The notes below the pieces were generated by a model. The model saw nothing but the letters and a program-made list of their open reading frames with translations. It was not told the origin of the DNA and did no database searches. Shown one piece after another: positions 12,040 through 22,460 of a DNA stretch of 64,000 bases (its first letter is position 1; each line of letters opens with the position of its first letter). The DNA comes from Liolophura sinensis (lineage: Eukaryota > Mollusca > Polyplacophora > Chitonida > Chitonidae). Location of the stretch: contig NC_088298.1 in assembly GCF_032854445.1 (NCBI RefSeq), forward strand, positions 12,327,504 through 12,391,503, given 5' to 3'. The translations under genes and the position numbers were made by a program.

Positions 12040-12270
12040 GATACTGTGTTTTTTATTCATATCGGTATTAGAGGAGGACGCCGAAGGAAACCATAAAAGT
12101 ATTATATGGATTAGAAAATCGTGTACGGTTGACGAAGACACCGTTTATATGAGGAGAAAAGCGTGATGATAATGAAAGTGTACCCATGCATGAGGAGGAC
12201 ACGATAGCTGAATAAGGTGTACACCGGATACGTTTTAGGAGGACGTCGTATATAATGCTTGACGAGGGCA
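12040..12270. repeat. Decayed repeats with GAGGA-GACACCGTAT-like motif
   Basis: Irregular copies of GAGGAGGAC, GAAGACACCG and GTGTACCC at about 30-base spacing. The same motif family recurs at 14040-14170 (GAGGGGGACACCGTATGTG), 14460-14500 and once near 36040. Confidence 0.4.
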
Positions 12271-12997
12271 TGACGAAGATTACTGAAATAATGTTCTCAA
12301 ACGTTCCTTCCTTCTGGTGAACATCAGATAAAAAAAGGTGATGTGACGTCAGAGTTCCTAGATACCGTCAATATGGCTCTTAAGCCCACCACAGTTTTCA
12401 GATATTTCAATGCCCTTCAACACTCTCAAAAAAATGTGAAAAAATAAAAATACGAATAGTTTTCAGCTGTCTTTGTGATGAACCTTATGTCATATTTTAG
12501 CTTTCTTTTACTTTAATTGTGCTATATGTATGGCAAGGAAACGTGTCCATACATGTATAAAAATGTACAGAAAATTGTACTGATTAGATTTGTTGAAATT
12601 CCAAACATACGAGACCGAATATGGCGGGATCCGGAGGTACATCAGTTTCCACATACAGTAAACGAAGAAATTTAAAGAGCATGCTGCAATCATTTTTGTT
12701 CCTATCGTGATGAAAAAGCCATTTGGAATCTTTTGAAGAGTTTCCTCCAGAAACTTCGTGTGAAATCCTGTATATAGATCACTTAATCTTGCCTTGGTTT
12801 GAGGGCCAAAAAGAGGACGGGACTTCACATAAACCTGTAGATTTGAATGTCTCGGTTACTCCTAGTTAAATCACCGTCCACATCCTCTTGTGCCTGGACA
12901 CAAGTCAATCTGTTTCCTCTCTACCTGTTGATCACAACATCGCCGTGTTGGCCGTGAAGGAGAGAAATTTGACATGGGCAAAGACTGAGTGTTGATA
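12271..12997. other. No gene recognised
   Basis: A 106-codon minus-strand frame (12508-12828) is of mixed composition, has no motif I know and no convincing splice sites. Confidence 0.45.
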
Positions 12998-13573
12998 GTC
13001 CATCTAGATGTGCTATTTTAATCTTCTAATATTCATCGTAACACTGAGTCCAACGTCACCTCTCAAACAAAGCGCCGCACATATGCGCACCCCAACTAGA
13101 TGCAACCGATTTCCGTGAAGTTAAATTTACCTGCAACAAAATGCATTTTCTTTTTTATGCCCATTTGGTTTGGAATTACGACGATTGAAGTTGTTCTTGC
13201 AAACGTCAATGGAAATATAATAGTTTCCTCGAGGATTTCAATGCCGACACTCAGTTGCATTTTAAATCCAGAAGTAGGTCACGTGACACTTCAAAATGGC
13301 TGTCTACGGCGAGCCATTCGATACCACCGAAGTTCTAGCAGTCAGTTTGACCACAAGGCAGCGAGTAAATTAGTTTCAATGGTGTGGATGGTAAATTAAG
13401 AGGAAAGTATTAGAGATTCCTCCGGAAAAAAAGAGCAAGTGATTTTGGACTGTCATGAGTTGGAAGGAAATGGGAGTTTGAAATCCGCACCATGTTTTTT
13501 GAGAGGCGTTGATGGACTCAGTGTTACGATGAATGTCAGAATTTTAAAATTGTAAACCATCTAGATGGACTAG
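12998..13573. mobile_element. Inverted-repeat structure (possible DNA transposon relic)
   Basis: The left arm (12998-13080) and right arm (13486-13573) are inverted copies of about 80 bp, roughly 75 percent alike, including a perfect core ATTCATCGTAACACTGAGTC and outer GTCCATCTAGATG. The interior of about 400 bp has no long frame. No flanking duplication was found, so it could also be an inverted duplication. Confidence 0.45.
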
Positions 13574-13589
13574 AGTGTAGAGTGCCGAC

Positions 13590-14035
13590 ATTTCCCAAAC
13601 TCAGTACCGTACCATCCGCATCGTTATCCAAATCGACATCTTCTCTTCCGAAAACAAAATCGCCAGCCTTCTGTCGTCCCATCTTCTTCTCGCGTTTCAT
13701 TTGGCTGCGATAAAACCACGCCTGACCATGACTGACCTAAATCAACTGTTCAGTAGAGTAACTTTGATGATGTACACGTAGCTCCGAACACTGCAACGTA
13801 GCCAACAGAACTGTAGGCCCCTGACAACTACGACGTTTATTAACTGTATCATACAGTCAATGAACAGTAATATTAGTAGAAAGCGATTACAACTTTCTTT
13901 CAAAGTAGGAAGACTCTGAACTTCACCCAGCACCGATAAACACCCACTGTAAAGATTTAAAGATTTTATTTTATCACACACAAAAAAACGCGAAAGGAAA
14001 GAAACCCTCGACATCATTAGTTTTCCTCAGTTTTG
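13590..14035. other. No gene established; a short exon-like minus-strand frame is present
   Basis: Minus strand, after a possible acceptor (GTTGATTTAG) near 13738: QAWFYRSQMKREKKMGRQ, then GDFVFGREDVDLDNDADG. Polar, charged and protein-like, but only about 60 codons. Confidence 0.25.
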
Positions 14036-14039
14036 GTTA

Positions 14040-14175
14040 TACAGTATGAGGGGGACACCGTATGTGTGAATCAAACTCCGTATATGTAATAGAGGAAACA
14101 TCATGCAAGTATGAGGGCGACACCGTATCTGTATGACGGCGACACGTATACGTCTGAGGAGGATACCGTACATGC
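14040..14175. repeat. Decayed repeats (GAGG-GACACCGTAT motif), second block
   Basis: Units such as TATGAGGGGGACACCGTATG, TATGAGGGCGACACCGTATC and GAGGAGGATACCGTACATG follow each other, then a SINE-like element begins, then further units appear at 14380-14510. This looks like an old minisatellite interrupted by an insertion. Confidence 0.45.
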
Positions 14176-14180
14176 TAAGA

Positions 14181-14376
14181 GCCGCCCCGCCCGAGCCATT
14201 ATACTGATACGGGTCAACCAGACGTTGCACCATTGCCTTCATGCTGAATGCCAAGCGAGGAAGTTACAACTTTCTCTTTTAAGGTCGGAGGTGTGACCCG
14301 ACCCAGGATTGCCCCTGCATCTACCCCTCCCGAAGCGGACGCGCTACCAACTTTGCTATCGAGGCCGGTGTATGTA
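14181..14376 (-). mobile_element. Second SINE family, tRNA-headed copy
   Basis: On the minus strand: GGCCTCGATAGCAAAGTTGG (A-box region), TCCTGGGTCGGGTCACACC (B-box region), then CTCGCTTGGCATTCAGCATG and TGGTTGACCCGTATCAGTAT. Two further copies lie at about 59771 and 61306. The body is unrelated to the main SINE. Confidence 0.7.
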
Positions 14377-14515
14377 AAGGAGGGGGGAGGGGGCACCGGA
14401 TCTGTATGGGATGGACAGTTTATAGGTCTATGCATCAAAATGAAACCGTGTGTGAACGAAGAACAATTCGTACATCGTATGAGGAGGAGAGCGTATGTGT
14501 TCGGTGAGGTTTGAG

Positions 14516-15502
14516 CTGGGTTTAACCCAAGTTGCTATAATCGGTTGCTATAACTGCAAATTTTCTGCAAAGTATCTTTCACATACGGACTTGGCCAAAA
14601 CATCTATGTGTAGCGTTGGAGTGTGGCTATTACACTAAAAGACCTTTCCTCTTGTTCTGATTGTGACTGTCCGATGGTGCAGAATACTGACAATGAATAC
14701 AAATAAGATGGATGGCCGATACAATACAGCATACAAATACCAGTCTGTATACTTTTTAAATATGTTTAAATCAAGGGAAAATATGTAGTTCCGGAAACCC
14801 GTAAACATTACGTGTCCTTTCACAGTCATGCCAGCAATTGCAAAGGCCATCTTAAAACAATGAATACATTTCACATAATGATATCCACGTTCTCTAAATA
14901 TACGCTTTATGGAAAAAGACAGTTTTTTGCATTTAATATAAATAAATGATTGGTAGCTATGGTTACTTTATCAATGTAGCCCTTGGGTACAAAATCCGAT
15001 GGCCCCTGCTATCCTTCTTTTTTTGTTTGCTTTCGGTAACCTTTCTCATCTTCCTCAGGACAAGAGGCAATACAATATGAACAGCTTCAGCGAAGTCTAC
15101 TTGTAGGCCGTCACGTGATCCTTGCAGCGCCCTTTTTTGTCGGTGCATGTTCATGTGGACTTCGTGTTCGACTTCGTCTGTAGAATTACGTGGTAAATAT
15201 CATTCTCGCCTCCACATGAGCACGTGATCTTCATAGGACAAATTGACTTCCGTTTGCGCATGTGTGCATGTTTCTGTTTTCTCTTCCACATGTGCGCCTG
15301 ATCATAGAACGTTTCTGCACCAGCCCTCCAGTGACAGTCCCAAGTTACAGCGCTCGTTCGCTGCGACTGTTAGGCCATTGACCAATGAGGTCACCGTTTT
15401 TACCGTTTTTCAGTTTCATTTTCTTTACCACTTTCAGGCCCTCATATGTGGACATTGAGATAATTACATACTATGTGTACAAAAGTTGGGAAAACGGTTG
15501 AC
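14516..15502. other. No gene recognised
   Basis: Only shadow-sized frames (up to 79 codons); no repeat noticed. Confidence 0.5.
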
Positions 15503-15530
15503 GGGGGGGGGGGGGGGGAATAAAATTCTA

Positions 15531-15790
15531 GACTAGACGACTAAACCTGGACATAACTCTATTAACTTGCTGTGTTAATCTTCTCATAATTTCAATGTTT
15601 TTATTAACAAACAAACTATTAAACCAGTGCAATCGTTGGATGCGGATAAAATATTGTGTCATATTTCTGTTCCTTATCCTACAGTTGCACTGAAAAATAT
15701 AATCCCCTTCGTCACCTATGCCCACCGTTTTGCACTTATCACAGATTGAAGTACGAAAGCGAAACAAATACAAGTGAGAGTTGTTACTTA
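15531..15790 (-). mobile_element. 3' fragment of a non-LTR retrotransposon reverse-transcriptase ORF
   Basis: The frame reads FRTSICDKC, VGIGDEGDYIFQCN, then about 55 residues to a stop (FSRLV). The order C-x2-C, GDE-x-x-YIFxC close to the end of a protein is the pattern of the C-terminal zinc-knuckle-like region of LINE ORF2 proteins. Only this end is present; polymerase motifs are absent. A 16-G run lies just downstream. Confidence 0.5.
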
Positions 15791-16204
15791 TACGTATATC
15801 TCGCGATCATTTCTGAGTAAACTGTTGTTTTTGTTATTTGAAAATGTGTGACTGGCCCAAGTACCAAAAAGTCCCAAATTATTCAAGAAAGATTGTATGG
15901 CGTAAATTAAGTGGGATTGTGCCATAGTACTCGTTTTGCGCATGCGTGCATTGTCACTTTGCGTACCGTGTTCCGTTTTCGTTTTCAGGCTTGTGTATTA
16001 TCATGTCGCATTATGCATGTACATACACAGTGGGGACGAAGTATGTTCTCAAACAGAGGGTGATTAATACGCTCTTGACTAAGCCACAGTTCATAATATG
16101 ACAGCCATCTGTCGCGTGCTGTAAGTAAATGAACGAGATGTCGTTATTTACCATCACATTAGAAGTAACGGATGAAAGCCCACTTTTATGCGATTGTGTA
16201 CTGT

Positions 16205-16855
16205 TCCGTACACAAAACTCAAAGCCAAGCTAAGGTATCATGGCTCATGGGGTGGGACTTTCTGGCATCATTGTTTGTTTCTTTGTTGCATGCTGTCACT
16301 GTGATTCTTCTTTTTAAGTCGGATTTGAACAATTTCTTGGAACAATTTTTTTTGTGTTTTTTTTTATATATTAGACAGGTTTAGCAGGTCGTGAATGACC
16401 TAGCAAGTGACGTCATCGTTATTTGACATCACCCTCTTCTAGGTCTCTTCGTTGGCTTGTTGGTATACGCGTAATGCTCTTCCGACTCAGTAATTGGGAG
16501 GTGGGGGTGGGTGGGGTTTTTCCTGTCCACAAAACTCAAAGCAAAGCTAAGGCGTCATGGCTCATCGAGTTGGGCTTGGCATCATTGATTGTTTCTTTGC
16601 TGCATGCTCTCACTGTAATTCCTCGTTGTATGTCGACTTTGAACAGTTAAGAAACTAGACAATTTTCTTAAAACTTTTTTTTTAATGTTAGGTAGATTAG
16701 CATCTGATGAATGACAAGTGACGTCGTCGTTATTTGTGTATGACATCACACTTTTTGTAGGACTCTTCGCCGGCTTATTTCTTAACAAGCTGAACGGTAT
16801 ATTCGTAATGATTTCCTGGCTCAGTATCGGGAGGGGTGGCGTGGGGTGGGGTATC
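16205..16855. repeat. Tandem duplication of about 317 bp
   Basis: Two adjacent copies start CACAAAACTCAAAGC at 16211 and 16528. Shared landmarks are CATGGCTCAT, GGCATCATTG, GTTTCTTTG, AAGTGACGTC, CTCTTCG-GGCTT and the TCGGGAGG-GTGGGGT end. The copies differ by many substitutions and small indels. No coding frame spans them. Confidence 0.75.
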
Positions 16856-18822
16856 TGCTTGAATGTGAAATGAAAACGAAAACATTATTCTGGCATGAGT
16901 ATCGATTTTTGTTAGCAATTAAGCCAAGAAAACGTGATCTGCCATATGCATGTATTTTATGCCTCAGTATATGTAACTGTGTGATGATGAATTCCAGCGT
17001 ATCTGCAACAGTTTTCGTGTAACCTACTCGTGCTGTAAACATGTAAGCAGCCTTCTGCTGTGCGGCATTCTTTACTTGTAACATATACTACTATGACATT
17101 CGTACTGACTTGACCGGCCTCGTCCAGTTAATAAGTGTAACCGTTTCCATCGTAGTAACATGAGCTCTCACTTGCATCTTATTGGCGAGTAGCTCAACCG
17201 CTGTATTGGACTTCTGAATATTTGTTTCGTTGCTCTGTGGCCGATCACTGGCACTGTAATTCTGTCATGATAGCTAGATTTAAGAAAGGATATGTATCAT
17301 TAGTAACGTTTTCTGAAAGCAGAAGTAAAACCCATTTATCACGGTACCCTATTACACATCCATAGCAGAATTGTGTACAGGCTAGTCCTCGCCTGTCCGG
17401 TGTAACACTTCATTATCTGATCTTGGAGTTGCTCAAGGGTGATATCCTTGTCTATAAAAGAATGAGTTAGTACTTCCAAAGTTGTTGCTTCGCTACTTGG
17501 GGCGCATTTTTCGTAATGAGTTATCTCGTACTTTTATGTTGGAAGTTACTCTCGGCGCATGTTGGAACTACCATGTATAACTTGCCCGCTTTTGTCGAGA
17601 TGAAGCACTAGCTATTCTTTCGTTGACGAAAAAATTTCACTCTTGAGTAACCGAGCTCAGCAGACTTAGCTGATGAGCCAGAAAAAATAAATAGGCTTTC
17701 ATGCCTGGTATGTCGTATTTCACCTGAGATTTCTGCGTACGCTTTCTGAATGAAACACACCTATATATATATAAAAGTTGTATCGTAACCTGTGCCTCTT
17801 TGAATGGCCACGACGTGTGTATTATTAGTTTTCTTGGATGTTCTCGTGTCTTTAATACACAGAATGATGATTTTACAAGCACTCAATACAATGCCACAGT
17901 TCTGTGACACGAAATTTATGCCGTTCAAGCAAAGGTTGTTTTGGCAATTCGCTCAAATCATATGGGCTGAATTTCTATAACCACCGGAGTAACCTTCAGT
18001 GTACTGTTGTAAAATGATTTAAATCATTGCAGAATAACCATGGACAGATAGAATACATTAGCAGAATCCATGCCGAGCGAACCGATTTGTGTGATCGTCG
18101 ATTTGTTGCCCAACAGTTTTCTTGCATAGTTTAGCATCACGTGATGACTTTTCGTGAGAAGGAAGTGCTAAAACCAAAGAGAAAAACAACAACAAAAAAC
18201 AGAGGAATCTAATCAACTGAAAGCTGTTTTTGTTAATTAGCTGGATGGGGGATTCACGAGCCTCGCTCAAAAAGTGACAACAAGGCGGCAACGTCTTATT
18301 AGACAAAACCACCAAACAAGAATGTTTTAATGAAATCGTTAATTCTACAAGATTTGTTTTTCTTTTGGTATGGAATGACCTTAAGATGAAATGATTTGAT
18401 GAAGCGTTTGCAGAAAGGCCCAAAATGTTTTACTTGATTTGTTAAAAAAGGAAATGAAACGAGCCAATATAAAGGGACAGTCTAGTGAAAGATAACGTTG
18501 CACATTTAAAATTTCAGCACCAAGCGCAGTTTCTTGATTATGTCTAGGGAGTGTCATGTATTTGTACTGTATTATCCATTTTACAGATTTCAACAACAGT
18601 TATGAATGCAGTATGTGTTTATCTGAAAAGAATAGTGCATGAAAATACCTGTCAAATGTTTGACTGGTGTAACTCATGTAAATTACAGTGATCCATCTTG
18701 AATCCTTTACTTTAATCATACAATAAAAAAAATAGCTCCAGCTATTAAAGAGGTATAAAGACATTTCTATGACAGAAAAATAAATGCTAGAAATGTTTTA
18801 CGTTCAGTGTGTGCAGTAATGT
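16856..18822. other. No gene recognised
   Basis: Contains a short (TA)n at 17763-17772. The 121-codon minus frame at 18058-18423 starts with no recognisable motif and is Lys/Phe/Leu-rich in a way typical of AT-rich noncoding DNA. Confidence 0.5.
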
Positions 18823-19413
18823 CTAAAGGTTCCAATCAGCAGATGTATGAAGAAGCTGTCTGATCGTTATTTTCTCGTAATTCCCCTCCAAACGAATGCT
18901 GCCAAAATAAACCTGGGCCATTTTCCCTCGTGCTAAAGTCTGGACGTACACTATTGGTTTAGACTGTTCATAACATTCATCAAATGGTACATTTTGGAAC
19001 CGGGCGCCCCACTGTCGGAGCTGACAGAGAATAGCTATTTCCACACCATGATTGCGCCCTTTCATTGAAACACACTTCATCATGATATAGCCCAGCGTGT
19101 ATAACGCAGCCAACGCACGAACTGTTATCACGTTAATTAATTTGAGAAGAACTCCTTTATAGCGCGGCAGAGGGCGAGTCGCGCGGCCTACTTCATAGAA
19201 CAATCTTGTAAACTAGAAGCACTGAGGAAGTCGTATTGACTCACTGTCGATATCGAAATCCTCCTCCGTCAATGTGAGTCGTGAGTGTGGAAGATAATCT
19301 GATGGTGTTAGTGAGATGAGTTTTAAATCAGAAGCGGGTACTGAAGAATAATAAGTGCTGTGGACGGCAGATTTTCTGGGTTTATGCTCCCCGCTTTGCG
19401 ACATCTGCCTCAT
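18823..19413 (-). pseudogene. Possible broken membrane-protein gene (one in-frame TAG)
   Basis: One frame stays open for about 590 bases except for a single TAG at 19213-19215. It reads MRQMSQSGEHKPRKSAVHS, a Ser/Asp/Glu-rich segment (LTEEDFDIDSESIRLPQCF), the stop, then RYKGVLL, a fairly hydrophobic stretch (LAALYTLGYIMMKC), HGVEIAIL and YVQTLARGKMAQVYFGSI. The order acidic N-terminus, RYKGxLL, hydrophobic helix, HxVEI, xxxRG recalls the start of SLC35G-like drug/metabolite transporters, but basic residues interrupt the helices and the match is from memory only. It could be a decayed exon or a chance frame. Confidence 0.3.
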
Positions 19414-19952
19414 TACTTGGCTAATAAGAGCACACTTTTGTATCGGCTGTTACATGAGCTCGTTAATTTTCCTTACAGTTTACAGAAATATCAGCGCGTG
19501 TAGTTTACATCTTTCTCTTCAACTCTCCAAATAATTAATGCAGGGTGACCAACGTGTTGAATTTTGTCGCTTATCACACCATCATGTTTGTATCGATAAA
19601 AACAGAAATTCATAGTGTATTCCCAAACTATTATATCTGTTTCAATATTATCCAATCAGTGACCCTTTGATTCCGAAGCAAATCAATCAATTGCCAATGT
19701 ATATCCTGTGACCACATGTATTTAAATGTTTTCCATTCGTCTTACACTTACGCAGCTGACTTTCGTGCTAAACAGGTCAGAATGTAAAATGCAAATTGCA
19801 TCTTGGCTCTCGTTTGTGTGTTGTGTATACTTAATTTTGCCATCGAGGTAAAAAGTTAAGATCATGTCTTGAGATAAAGGTTATAAAAACTTATCCTAAA
19901 TGGAGCTGTTTGCACCATGTTACACCATGAACTGAAGTCCGTCTACGATTTC

Positions 19953-20245
19953 TTTAACAAACAATCTTAGCCCTCTTCAAGAAACAGCCTAAGCCTTCTT
20001 TAACGAACAGCCTTTTTAACAAACAGTCTTTGCTTTCTTTAACCAACAGTCTTAGCCTTCTTTAGCGAACAGTCTTAGCCTTCTTTTTTACAAACAGTCT
20101 TAGCCTTTTTTAACAAACTGTCTTAGCTTTTTTAACAAACAGTTTCAGTCGTTTTTAACAAATAGTCTTAACCATCATTCACGAAGTTTAACATTTTTCA
20201 CGAACAGTCTCGGCTTTCTTTAATGGACAGTCTTAACCTTTCTTA
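19953..20245. repeat. Short tandem array, unit about 23-24 bp, about 12 copies
   Basis: Repeats of ACAGTCTTAGCCTTCTTTAA with CAAAC/CGAAC variants and many small indels. Pyrimidine-rich; no open frame. Confidence 0.85.
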
Positions 20246-21544
20246 TGGAGCAAACAAATGCAAATTAAAAGTTGTCCAATGAATATTGGTTTTTTTTTTA
20301 AGTTTAAGAGTTTTTAATGAACTTAATGTTCCTGAGTCTTCAACGAAACAAATCCATTAATACATCTACCAGTGTGGGTGGTATGGGACCAATGCGTGGA
20401 TTGGAATTGACCAAACTGTTTGTCACAGCCTCAAGTTTCCGAATACATTCCCAATCAGGTCTGCTAACCACGTACACTCCAATGGCTAAACCTTGTCTTT
20501 GTTTCCCCAACAGGAAAGAGTAAACAGTCCCCAGACATCTTATTAGTAGTGTTTTCCGTTGCCTAGCAACATGCCCTGTTTCCTACCTTCCTCGGGAAGT
20601 GACAATTAGGCCAAGAAGAAAATTACACAGGTTGTTATTTCAACAAAAATCGTTGACAAATTCCTTGATTAAACAAGTTTATGCTGCTGCTTAGCCGAGT
20701 GAGTTGCATCAGTCTCATGTGCCCCCAAAACACTACGGATTATCCTAAGCACTTTCTTGCGTCAGTAAGGCATGACAGATTAAGTGTTACGTTATTAGCT
20801 ATATTAGCGGATAGTTACCGAGATCGATGAATATTGCTAGAAATTACCTTGGACATTGTCTACAGTCCGTATGTAAATTCCAAGTATAACAGTCTGCGTT
20901 AATAATGTTACATGAAGATACGGAGCCGCGGTTATTCAAGGTGACGAGAGTTCGAATCCAAATAGTGCTGATTTCTAGAGGTTCCTTCCTCTGTAAGATG
21001 TCCACGTACTTACCATAACGCTTTCTTCGTCTTGATGACTTGTATAATGAGATTAATCGTATCGCTTTATATACTTGTATTAAATATCTGTATGTATGCT
21101 ATTTTTAAACTGATATTGATCCTTACGTAATGTATTGGTTTTCTGATTAGGATTTTTGTACTTGGATTGTTGTCCTCGGGTATTAATCCCTATTTCTGCC
21201 TAGATGCCCAGTGCAACGTGAGATTCATATTTACCCAATGCGACATCTGCAGCCCAAATCTCATAGAGCAAAATAATAGCCCACTAGGAAAACAAGATTG
21301 AAGCTGAACGAGGGAACGATGAAAGAATGGGTTGTGTGTGTGTCTGATTGGGGGGAGGTGGGATTAATTATCAAATTAGACATGGGTGTGGAGGGCTGGA
21401 CCTACATGCACAGGGTATAAAGGTTTCATGAACGGACTTAATTAGGCATTTGTGAGGTGGATTGAATTAAACGTGAAGCCTAACTTAAATCTTAATCAAT
21501 ATTGTTATTAAAACAGCTCGCAGTGTTTAAAACTCTTGTCTTTC
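20246..21544. other. No gene recognised
   Basis: A B box-like GAGTTCGAATCC near 20949-20960 may mark another tRNA-derived fragment; no further structure seen. Confidence 0.45.
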
Positions 21545-21680
21545 AATCATTAAGACTCACAAAGTAGGGATTCTATCCCAACCTCTGCCAGAGAATTTGT
21601 GGGCCACTTATCAAAGGTAGGTGGTTTTCCCTGGACACCCCCGTTTCCCGTTGCGTAGATACCTTGCGCCTTTCCAAGAT
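21545..21680 (+). mobile_element. Possible diverged SINE body fragment
   Basis: GGGATTCTATCCCAACCTC (B box-like), GGGCCACTTATCAAAGGTAG, GTGGTTTTCCCTGGACACCC: the order and motifs recall a tRNA-headed SINE with a GGTTTTCCC-type body, but the 3' end is not found. Confidence 0.35.
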
Positions 21681-21984
21681 CATTGACTGTTTCTCTTTGA
21701 ATGATTTCGTTCTAATTTAATATTTTATATACTTCCTTGGTAATTTGTGTTAAATATCGTTTTGGGGATTGGCCTTGCGATTATTGGCCTGAGACGTCTA
21801 CGTTTTCTGGTTCGAGACCTCTTGTTTGTTCATGAAACATATGTTTTGTGAACAGAGGCGTGTAGTACCTAGGATAAGATGACAGTAGTCGGCAAACAAA
21901 AATTTTCGAAACATTAAAGCACGACTATGATAGGCGCCCCAACAAGTGCAGTTGATTGAAATGTACAAAAGAAAACCAGCAGCA

Positions 21985-22460
21985 CTGTGTGAGTCGTGAA
22001 ACATCGTCATCTGTGTATCTATGTATCCACTAAAATCTAAAGCTCTATATGGAAAACTGTTGGAGATTTCGCCCGGACACGAAATCATATCTATTTATAG
22101 AGTGTATATAAGGAAAATTGCTATCTGGTTACTATGACAACCGCGGAAATGGACAGATCTGAGTCGCGATACATCGTCATCTGTTTATGTATGCATCCAC
22201 CAAAAATTAAAACCCTACGCAGAAAACAGTTGGAGTTATAGCCCGGCCACGAAATCATGTGTATTTATATGGTATGTATAAGGAAAATGGCTATCTGGTT
22301 ACCATGACAACCGCGAAAGTAGACAAATGTGGGTCTCTACACATCGTCATCCATGTATCCACCAAAGATTAAGCTGTGTGTTGAAATCTGTTGGAGTTAC
22401 AGCCCGAACACAAATACGGACGGAGAGACGGGCAGACGAACAGGCAGACAGAAACGCTCT
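21985..22460. repeat. Tandem repeat of about 170 bp, two full and one partial copy
   Basis: Each copy carries CATCGTCATCTGT, a TATCCACCAAA block, ACTGTTGGAGTT, GCCCGGACACGAAATCAT, TATAAGGAAAAT and GGTTACCATGACAACCGCG. The third copy breaks off into a GGACGGAGAGACGGGCAGAC-type stretch and a CGCTCCACTTCAAATG segment, as though the repeat came from the end of a dispersed element. Confidence 0.8.
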
